Positions 1 to 5,864 of a DNA stretch of 10,703 bases are shown one piece after another. Made by a program: the position numbers and the translations under genes. Where the stretch lies: positions 1-10,703 of the forward strand of contig WFTN01000052.1 of NCBI GenBank assembly GCA_015485455.1, given 5' to 3'. Below the pieces are notes generated by a model. That model saw only the letters and a program-made list of their open reading frames with translations. It was not told where the DNA came from and made no database searches. Each line of letters begins with the position of its first letter. Position 1 is the stretch's first letter. Source of the DNA: Planctomycetota bacterium (lineage in GTDB: Bacteria > Planctomycetota > GCA-002687715 > DRQF01).

Positions 1-2
1 CC

Positions 3-1967
3 CTCTTCGTTTCGAAAAGCGTCAAGTCCACTTCACTGTTGATTTTCTCGTTTGTCATCCTCATGTGTGGCTCCAACAGCATCTTTGGCCAATCGCCACT
101 GATGTCAACCTTGGCCGGAGGATTTTCCACCCGAGGCAACATGTTCGACATCAAGTCCCTCACCGGGGTCGTGATCAACGACTTTGACGTCAACTTCTCT
201 CTCATCTCCATCGGGCTGCCAACAACATTGGAAGTCTGGACGTTGAACAGCCCAGGTTCCTATCTGGGCAACCAGAATAGCAATGCTAACTGGACGATGA
301 TTGCCAGTCTCCCCAACTTTGGTGCCAGTGGCACGCCCACCAACCTTGGGCTCAACCTGAACGTCGCAATTCCTGCCGGTCAAACCCAGGCCTTCTACAT
401 CACAACCACACCCTCTTCGGGACTCACATTTCGAGAATCCCCAGGAATTGCCGGAAACGTTGCTGCATCGAATGCCGATATAGAACTCCTTTCCGGACAT
501 GGCGGAAACTACTTCACCCTGGCGAACTCTGGGCGCACCTTCAATGGCAACATCTACTACACACAAGCCTCTAGCTTAGCTGACGACTTGCAACTGGCAG
601 CCATCATTGCCCCAATCAATGACACCATCGATTGTGTCCCAAGATCAGCAACAGAAACCGTGACCATCGAGGTCCGTAACTTGGGCATAAATACCATTCC
701 CGCTGGTACAACGATCACAACTAGCTTCCAAGTAAACGGGGGTCCACTTGCCACGGAATTCCTCATTCTGGGATCGCCCATGGCCACGGGAGGAACCCGC
801 CAATACACCTTCACGGCAACAGCCGATCTATCCGCTCTAGGGAATTACACGATCACCACTTCAATCCTCTACGGTCCCGACTTAGATCCGGCAAACGACA
901 GTTTGACTCTACCTATCGGCAGCGGTGGTCAACTGCGCGTCACCAACTTCCCATTCTTGGAAGATTTCACAGTAACGGGAGTCAATGGCACAACAGAACT
1001 GCCAATTGGTTTCATTAACGAGAGCACTGACAGTGTCGGCATGGGATCCGATTGGCTCACTCGTAACGACGCAACACCCACACCGGGGACCGGTCCAGGG
1101 GCGGACAATACTACCGGGACGGCGGGAATGGGAGGATACGTCTATGTTGACGATGATGGTGCCCAACTCATGGTCAACATGCGATCCCCCTGTTTTGTCC
1201 TCAACGGACTGACCAATCCAAACCTTCGTTTCTTCATGCACTCCCTCAACAGCATGGGCAGCGCCAATGAGAACATGTTTTCTGTAGATGTCATCACCTA
1301 TCCCCTTGGGACCATCATGATGGATGCCTTTGGGCCCCAAGGACAAACCGGAGCTGGGTGGACTCAGCAAGCTACGGATCTTAGCCCATTCATTGGCCAG
1401 ACTATTCAGCTTGTCTTCCGTGCCGAGACTGTTGGAAGCACTGGCAACTCCCACGATCTTGCTCTTGATGACATCAGCATCGTTGACTTGCTTTTGACTC
1501 CTGGCCAAGCCCCCCAACCAGGGTTGGCTGTCTTAGACATCAATGATTGCCGAAATCCAAATTTCGATCCACTGCAATTCGGTTTCGGAGGGCCCTACTT
1601 CACCAGCATCAGCATGGGCGACACGCTCATCTTCCGCATGGAAGGTCAGCCTTCCAGCTCGATCTTGCTGTTGAGTGGCCCCCTCAATCCGGCAGTGGCA
1701 GTCTTCCCGAACATCGGCCAATTGGACCTTGGCGGAGCAGTGGATCCCTTAACAGGAATCCCAACAATGCTCACAGTCATAGCTGATGGCAGTATGATCG
1801 GAGGGTTCAACCCCTTCTTCAACATTGCCACCGCCGGCGTCACCGAAATTGGTTTCTCTGTGCCGAACCTGCCCCTTGGCGTCTTGGGCAATTTCCAATG
1901 CGTCATGGTCGACAGCTCGACACCAACCGTCAGCATTTCCAATGCGGTGCAGATCACAGTGCAGTGA
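3..1967 (+). CDS. Secreted multi-domain beta-sandwich surface protein (5' end outside window)
   Basis: The frame is open to the left edge. The first usable internal start is TTG at 39, but the in-frame codons before it encode a Lys-containing n-region (SKSVKSTS) that leads into the hydrophobic core LLIFSFVILMCG, followed by a plausible cleavage site at FGQ-S. The true start is therefore probably upstream of the window. Numbering from the TTG, the protein shows an N-terminal all-beta region (about 20-178), a CARDB-like Ig fold (about 180-295, with the VTIEVRNLGINTIPAGT pattern and a PANDSL end), a MAM/jelly-roll-like region (about 305-485, ending in HDLALDDISIVD), and a C-terminal beta domain (about 495-642) ending in SNAVQITVQ. 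It is poor in Lys and rich in Asn, Thr and Gly, as is common for secreted structural or adhesive proteins. No catalytic motif is visible. Export and a surface or matrix role are inferred; the partner is unknown. Confidence 0.85.
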   Translation, partial: LFVSKSVKSTSLLIFSFVILMCGSNSIFGQSPLMSTLAGGFSTRGNMFDIKSLTGVVINDFDVNFSLISIGLPTTLEVWTLNSPGSYLGNQNSNANWTMIASLPNFGASGTPTNLGLNLNVAIPAGQTQAFYITTTPSSGLTFRESPGIAGNVAASNADIELLSGHGGNYFTLANSGRTFNGNIYYTQASSLADDLQLAAIIAPINDTIDCVPRSATETVTIEVRNLGINTIPAGTTITTSFQVNGGPLATEFLILGSPMATGGTRQYTFTATADLSALGNYTITTSILYGPDLDPANDSLTLPIGSGGQLRVTNFPFLEDFTVTGVNGTTELPIGFINESTDSVGMGSDWLTRNDATPTPGTGPGADNTTGTAGMGGYVYVDDDGAQLMVNMRSPCFVLNGLTNPNLRFFMHSLNSMGSANENMFSVDVITYPLGTIMMDAFGPQGQTGAGWTQQATDLSPFIGQTIQLVFRAETVGSTGNSHDLALDDISIVDLLLTPGQAPQPGLAVLDINDCRNPNFDPLQFGFGGPYFTSISMGDTLIFRMEGQPSSSILLLSGPLNPAVAVFPNIGQLDLGGAVDPLTGIPTMLTVIADGSMIGGFNPFFNIATAGVTEIGFSVPNLPLGVLGNFQCVMVDSSTPTVSISNAVQITVQ

Positions 1968-1974
1968 TCTGCAC
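1947..1974. terminator. Perfect 11-bp inverted repeat across the stop codon; possible bidirectional terminator
   Basis: GTGCAGATCAC (1947-1957) and GTGATCTGCAC (1964-1974) are exact reverse complements separated by a 6-nt loop (AGTGCA). The TGA stop at 1965-1967 lies inside the right arm. The repeat sits at the junction of two converging genes (stops at 1967 on + and 2038 on -), where a shared terminator would be expected. There is no clean U-run after it on either strand, so it is not a textbook intrinsic terminator. It could instead be a 3'-end stabilising stem or part of a factor-dependent terminator. Confidence 0.45.
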
Positions 1975-2037
1975 CTCTGACACTCCCTTCTTTACACCAA
2001 CTTGGGGCACATCATGTCCAAGCGCACATCGACGGCA

Positions 2038-3447
2038 CTAGAATTGGTAGTACAAGAAGGGAACGTGTTGCGCCGCCAAGAGCATCAACACTGCGAGAAC
2101 AAAGCATGGCAAGACCCACACGAGATCGACCAAACGAGAATCCCTATGATGCGTCAATTGCCAGCTATTCTTGGCGAAGAACGCCAACACTATTGCACTC
2201 CCAAATTGCCACAAACAGAGATTTTGAGTCGTCCAAAACCCATCAGAGAAACTCCCCCAACCGTTGAAGCCGAACATACCCTTGTACATTAGGATAGCAC
2301 CGTCCATGTCCTTCGCACGGAAGGCAACCCAACCACAAACCACAAGGAAGAAAGTCCACAGGATACGAAGAAAGTTTGGCAGCCCTCCAAGCAGACGCCC
2401 TTGAATAATGCGCTCGATGGCCAACAATAGCCCATGAAAGGTGCCCCAGATAATAAAAGTCCATTGGGCACCATGCCAAAGTCCACCAAGCACCATGGTA
2501 ATCATTAAGTTGACGTAGGTTCGAATCGACCCTCTCTTGCTGCCTCCAAGAGGGATATATAGGTAATCTCTAAGCCAACTTGAGAGGCTTATGTGCCACC
2601 GTCTCCAAAAGTCTGTAATTGATGTGGCTTTGTAAGGAGAATTGAAGTTGCAAGGAAATGAGAATCCAAACATGAGCCCGAGACCAATGGCCATGTCAGA
2701 GTACGCACTGAAGTCATAGTAGAGTTGAAAGGCATACGCAATCGCCCCGGACCATGCTTGGCAGAATCCCGGATCTGATCTTCCGAAAACTTCGTCGGCA
2801 ATGATACCGACGCCGTCCGCCAAGATCATTTTCTTGGCAAACCCCATCATGAAGAGGCGGCTACCCGTACCTAACTTCTCCAACGTGTGGCTGCGCTTCT
2901 TGATCTGCTCATGGACAGTGCCATAGCGTACAATCGGACCGGCTACGAGTTGAGGAAACAGAGACACATAAGCAGCTAACTCCAGAATATTCCCGACTGG
3001 TTTGGCCTGTTTGCGATAAATGTCAATGGTATAGCTCATCGACTGAAACGTGTAGAACGAGATGCCAACCGGCAGCACGACTCTTTGCCAGTCCGAAATG
3101 GCGTCCGCCGAAACCAACGGTGCAATCACACTGTTATAGTTCTCAACAAAGAAATTAGCGTATTTGAAATAGGCCAAGAGTCCTAAGTTCGAGACCATCG
3201 AAGCCAGAACCCAGATTTTTGGCCGCTTGGTAGCGGGGTTGCCAACTTTCTTGCCGCAACAGTAGTCGATCACAGTCGAAATCAGCATAAGAAGAGTAAA
3301 ATCAATACGCCACCACCCGTAGAAAGTGTAACTCATGAGGGTGAGCCACGACATACGCACGGTATTTGAGGCTCTGATGAGCAAGTAGTAGACGCCGAGC
3401 ACAAGCGGTAAGAAATAGAAGAGAAAAATCTCAGAAGAGAAAACCAT
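2038..3447 (-). CDS. AlgI-like MBOAT O-acyltransferase (polysaccharide O-acetylation)
   Basis: This is a 469-residue polytopic membrane protein, close to the usual length of AlgI-type proteins (around 470-520). It begins MVFSSEIFLFYFLPLVL, typical of the family. The signature DFWRRWHISLSSWLRDYLY starts at residue 279 and runs into IPLGG. The catalytic-site segment GGLWHGAQWTFIIWGTFHG spans 321-339, with His325 as the expected essential MBOAT His and His338 as the second conserved His. VGISFYTFQSMSYTIDIYR (127-145) is another family block. AlgI-type proteins pass acetyl groups across the membrane to a periplasmic partner that decorates exopolysaccharide; the donor and polymer cannot be read from sequence. 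ATG at 3447 is preceded by AAGGA with an 8-nt spacer. It lies 63 bp downstream of the AlgJ-like gene on the same strand, so the two are probably one transcript. The polymer need not be alginate, so no gene symbol is given. Confidence 0.95.
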   Translation of the reverse strand: MVFSSEIFLFYFLPLVLGVYYLLIRASNTVRMSWLTLMSYTFYGWWRIDFTLLMLISTVIDYCCGKKVGNPATKRPKIWVLASMVSNLGLLAYFKYANFFVENYNSVIAPLVSADAISDWQRVVLPVGISFYTFQSMSYTIDIYRKQAKPVGNILELAAYVSLFPQLVAGPIVRYGTVHEQIKKRSHTLEKLGTGSRLFMMGFAKKMILADGVGIIADEVFGRSDPGFCQAWSGAIAYAFQLYYDFSAYSDMAIGLGLMFGFSFPCNFNSPYKATSITDFWRRWHISLSSWLRDYLYIPLGGSKRGSIRTYVNLMITMVLGGLWHGAQWTFIIWGTFHGLLLAIERIIQGRLLGGLPNFLRILWTFFLVVCGWVAFRAKDMDGAILMYKGMFGFNGWGSFSDGFWTTQNLCLWQFGSAIVLAFFAKNSWQLTHHRDSRLVDLVWVLPCFVLAVLMLLAAQHVPFLYYQF

Positions 3448-3510
3448 ACCTTGCGTCCTTTGATGAAGAATTTTCCCTACCCAAGGGGAGTAGCGAACCG
3501 AAACCGATGC

Positions 3511-4791
3511 TCATTTCCTTGGAACGAACGAAGCAAACCGTTTGGCCTGGCCGGGATTCAACTTGAGATAGTTCCGAATCGCATCCCTGCACCAAGGAAT
3601 CGTCACAAGTGTTCTCCCCAACTTCTGCCATTGACCTGAGAAGCAATGGCGAAAAGGGAATTCGATCACAACAACCCGGAGTTTCGGTAAATCTGGAGCT
3701 TCTTTAATGAGCTGCAAAAGCCCCTTGATCGGCCCACCTGCGTGAATCGCATGATCTTGCACAACGGTCGACAGCTCCCATGCGAGTACGCGCGCAAGAT
3801 TTGCTTTGCCGCGCATACGATCCCCGAAACGAGACCCAAAACTCGTCCCTGTGAGAGCAACTTCAGATTCGGCAGGAACATTGATCTTCGCATTCGGGAA
3901 ATTTCTATATTCTAGGGCGAACTTAAAGTCACTCGCGAAATTTAGAGAATCACGAAATCCCATGTTGTATGTCGCATCCGTGGTGTGCTTTCTGGTCTTC
4001 ATCACTGTCATTGCTAGATCGCCGTGACGCTGAGACAACGAAGGGACTAATTCCCTAATCCGCTCAGCCGCCATCTTTCCAGACTCAAGAACTCCAAGCG
4101 GAGACATGTGCGTCCCTAATTTAAAGAAAGGAAATTCTCCATCACGAATCATGAGGCGCAGCCTTGGCCGTAAGTTAACGACCTCGACATCGTGTTCCGC
4201 GAATTTCTTCAAGATAGAGTTCCAAACCGGATCCTCAAAACTCCGCGAGGCTCTCTGGGCCCTGCCTCTTGGCAAGAATTCTGAGCAGACGCTAGCCTTT
4301 TTCGGGATGGGGAGAACGACGCACTCGACCTCCCGAGATGCAAAACAAATGGCGACAAGCTCCTGAATTGTCGCCAGCCGCTCCAAGCGCGCTTCAGCAA
4401 AACCTCTGTCGTAATCATCAACCACATAATTGAGAGAAGCATTCCAAAAGACCCAACCGTCAGAGCCACGGACCCATGGTTTTCGGAATGTCCGAAATCC
4501 GGCATAAAGAACCTCATTTCCGATTGCTGTGAGATATCGACTGAAAACCGTTTCCTTCATGTAGTCATCCAAGGAACGAGCGAATTTCCCATCAAGGAGT
4601 GACGCCTTGTCCGGCAGGGCTGGAAATTCTTCCAGAGGCTTGCGCGCCCAATTTCGGGTCGGTCTACTGGAATAATCATCAAACAATTCGCGCAAACGAC
4701 TGCGGAATAGGTGGGGCGCAGTAATTGTTGCTGCGAAGAAGACAACAAAGGCAAAATTGCTGCCCTTGCTTAGAAACGATGTTCTTTTCAC
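3511..4791 (-). CDS. AlgJ/AlgX-like SGNH-fold acetyltransferase partner, catalytic Asp replaced by Gly
   Basis: This is a 426-residue protein with one N-terminal membrane anchor (about 11-28, SNFAFVVFFAATITAPHL) and an extracytoplasmic SGNH-like domain. Family marks are GSDGWVFW (109-116), the Asp-x-His region read here as KLGTHMSPLG (224-233), HGDLA (256-260), the nucleophile block LTGTSFGS (313-320, Ser317) and the late strand RVVVIEFPFRH (372-382). In AlgJ/AlgX the triad is Ser plus Asp-x-His. Ser317 and His228 are present, but the Asp position is Gly226 (codon GGG, 4114-4116), so activity may be altered or lost. The start is GTG at 4791, with GGGAG and a 6-nt spacer upstream. Its likely role is to receive acetyl groups from the downstream MBOAT protein and transfer them to an exopolysaccharide. 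Family assignment is confident; activity is not. Confidence 0.85.
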   Translation of the reverse strand: MKRTSFLSKGSNFAFVVFFAATITAPHLFRSRLRELFDDYSSRPTRNWARKPLEEFPALPDKASLLDGKFARSLDDYMKETVFSRYLTAIGNEVLYAGFRTFRKPWVRGSDGWVFWNASLNYVVDDYDRGFAEARLERLATIQELVAICFASREVECVVLPIPKKASVCSEFLPRGRAQRASRSFEDPVWNSILKKFAEHDVEVVNLRPRLRLMIRDGEFPFFKLGTHMSPLGVLESGKMAAERIRELVPSLSQRHGDLAMTVMKTRKHTTDATYNMGFRDSLNFASDFKFALEYRNFPNAKINVPAESEVALTGTSFGSRFGDRMRGKANLARVLAWELSTVVQDHAIHAGGPIKGLLQLIKEAPDLPKLRVVVIEFPFRHCFSGQWQKLGRTLVTIPWCRDAIRNYLKLNPGQAKRFASFVPRK

Positions 4792-4949
4792 TGGATACTC
4801 CCATAATGCTTGCTTTGAATAAAACCAACAACTGGCACGCAGGAGCAGTCAGTCCCCCCGGAGAAGCCCAACAAATAAGAAACACACGCTCGTTTCTGGC
4901 AAGCAGCCAAACATGGAGCGAACGTAATCACAATACTTCTTATCTTCAT
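4788..4949 (-). CDS. Possible small lipoprotein (53 aa) overlapping the AlgJ-like gene
   Basis: A 53-codon frame starts at ATG 4949, preceded by GGGAG with a 7-nt spacer. It stops in TGA at 4788-4790, sharing GTGA with the GTG start of the AlgJ-like gene; such 4-bp overlaps are typical of translationally coupled genes. The N-terminus MKIRSIVITFAPCLAAC looks like a short lipoprotein signal, with a basic n-region, a hydrophobic core and an LAAC lipobox with Cys17. Five Cys occur in 53 residues. A longer version from ATG 4997 lacks a ribosome site. Against it: no recognisable family, short length, and the end of the frame must hold the ribosome site of the next gene anyway. Treat it as a candidate only. 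Confidence 0.3.
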   Translation of the reverse strand: MKIRSIVITFAPCLAACQKRACVSYLLGFSGGTDCSCVPVVGFIQSKHYGSIQ

Positions 4950-5159
4950 CGCCCCGCTCCCAGGATTTCTCCTGCGTCTTAACTTCTCAGTGTACATTTC
5001 AGCGGCTCGTCAATGGTCCCAGACCATTTTGTCAACAACAAGGAAATTCTCGTCCAACAACCACATCATCGCAAGAACACGCTCCGTTCTATTGGCTTGC
5101 AAGGCAATGAAATGACCGCCGTCCCCCTGAGACTCACCGTTCCATGCAACCATGGAGAA
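4792..5159. other. Intergenic region upstream of the acetylation genes
   Basis: This 368-bp gap lies between the end of the PEGA-like gene (5160) and the start of the AlgJ-like gene (4791), both on the minus strand. It should hold the promoter of the acetylation pair and any terminator of the upstream unit. It contains the candidate small lipoprotein frame (4788-4949), an inverted repeat next to a TTGACA sequence (5012-5035), and a second small hairpin directly after the PEGA stop (5139-5160). I found no convincing sigma-70 promoter with both hexamers, and no stem followed by a U-run on the minus strand. The remaining short frames in it show no recognisable protein features. Confidence 0.6.
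5012..5035 (-). promoter_or_regulatory. 7-bp inverted repeat next to TTGACA; possible operator or weak terminator
   Basis: AATGGTC (5012-5018) and GACCATT (5022-5028) form a perfect 7-bp stem with a 3-nt loop. On the minus strand the perfect -35-like hexamer TTGACA (5030-5035) lies immediately 5' of it, which would suit an operator placed between -35 and -10. However, no acceptable -10 hexamer is found 16-18 nt downstream. On the plus strand the stem ends in TTTT, so a short intrinsic terminator is an alternative, but no plus-strand gene leads into it. The symmetry is clear; the function is a guess. Confidence 0.25.
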
Positions 5160-5160
5160 C
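5129..5160. repeat. Operon-boundary repeat, copy 2 (GAGACTCAC plus imperfect palindrome)
   Basis: On the plus strand, GAGACTCAC (5129-5137) is followed after one base by GTTCCATG (5139-5146), then CAA and CCATGGAGAAC. TCCATG/CATGGA form a 6-bp stem with a 4-nt loop, extended by GTT/AAC past a 2-nt bulge. It begins directly after the PEGA-like stop codon on the minus strand, so it may fold at the 3' end of that transcript; no U-run follows. A related copy lies at 10167-10187, just upstream of the first gene of the same two-gene unit, with the 9-mer reversed. Confidence 0.4.
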
Positions 5161-5864
5161 TATCGCGGCCCTTGAGGAGGCTTCCTCCGGCCCTTCTTGA
5201 CCGGATCGTCACTCTTGATGAGTTCTGGAAGCCCTGTGCTCAGTTCAAAGGCAAAGTGACCTTTGGTGCTGCGAACTTCTAGTGTGTAAGTGCCCGGCTT
5301 GGATCCTTTGTACTCGAAGAACCACTTGCCCGGTGTTCCCGCCACGCGAGGGATCTTCTTGAGAGCAACCATCTTGCCATCCGGGTCTTTGAGAGTGAAT
5401 TCTGCAAGACTTGAAAACCCTTGGATCAGGCGATGAGGTGATCTGGACTCCTCGATGCGATAAGTCATCACCGCATCTTGTGCCAGGTGTCCACGAGTGA
5501 CTTGCCCCACTCGCAGAATCGTAGGCTTACTCGGCACTTTCCATTTCTGATCGTGCTTCTTCATTTTCAAAGTAAACTTCGCCACTTGACCAGCCTGCAA
5601 GACTAGGTCTTGAATGAAGTCCAAATGCCCAGACTCCGTCGCCCGAAGTTGTACCCGAGCCCGATTGAGGATGATCCGCAAAGGCCCTCTTGATGACGTC
5701 TGTCCCTTGAATTTGCCATCGATGTAGATCAAGGCTTGGGTTGAATCAGCGCTCAGTTCAAGACCATAGAGAGTCTCTGTTTTGCTCACGTCGGCGAAAC
5801 TGACCTCCGATGGTAAAGAAGCACAAGTGATGATCAACAAGATCAAACCAATGAGATACTTCAT
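5160..5864 (-). CDS. Secreted PEGA-like protein, coupled to the large sulfatase-like protein
   Basis: This 234-residue protein has a clear Sec signal (MKYLIGLILLIITCASLPSE) with likely cleavage near SFA-D (24/25). Residues about 33-101 resemble a PEGA domain: a strand with a short IYIDGKFKGQTS turn, then RVQLRATESGHLDFIQDLVLQAGQVAKFTLKM. Residues about 114-208 form a second beta domain with pre-peptidase C-terminal-like features (VGQVTRGHL, FTLKDPDGK, GTYTLEVRSTKGHFAFEL). The tail is basic (KKGRRKPPQGPR), which could bind an anionic polymer. No catalytic residues are evident. Its ATG overlaps the TGA of the 1434-aa gene as ATGA (5861-5864), so the two are probably translationally coupled and made in fixed ratio. 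A role as a wall- or envelope-bound partner of that protein is inferred. The PEGA call is by pattern and moderate. Confidence 0.8.
   Translation of the reverse strand: MKYLIGLILLIITCASLPSEVSFADVSKTETLYGLELSADSTQALIYIDGKFKGQTSSRGPLRIILNRARVQLRATESGHLDFIQDLVLQAGQVAKFTLKMKKHDQKWKVPSKPTILRVGQVTRGHLAQDAVMTYRIEESRSPHRLIQGFSSLAEFTLKDPDGKMVALKKIPRVAGTPGKWFFEYKGSKPGTYTLEVRSTKGHFAFELSTGLPELIKSDDPVKKGRRKPPQGPR

Noticed and set aside
39..41. TTG at 39 as the true start of the surface protein
   Set aside because: The frame is open to the edge, and the preceding in-frame Lys/Ser segment completes a normal signal peptide, so an upstream start is more likely.
909..1517. A 202-codon minus-strand frame within the surface protein gene
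   Set aside because: It is antisense to the MAM-like region of the secreted protein, with no motif or plausible start signal.
3448..3510. Terminator or promoter between the AlgJ-like and AlgI-like genes
   Set aside because: Only a 4-bp stem with a long loop is visible in the 63-bp gap; it is more consistent with an uninterrupted transcript.
4799..4827. TTGTTG-N17-CATTAT upstream of the AlgJ-like gene as a promoter
   Set aside because: Transcription would begin inside the ribosome site, leaving almost no leader; spacing rather than function probably explains the match.
5861..5864. A frameshift or split gene at the junction of the 1434-aa and PEGA-like genes
   Set aside because: The downstream protein has its own complete signal peptide and the overlap is the standard ATGA form, so these are two genes.
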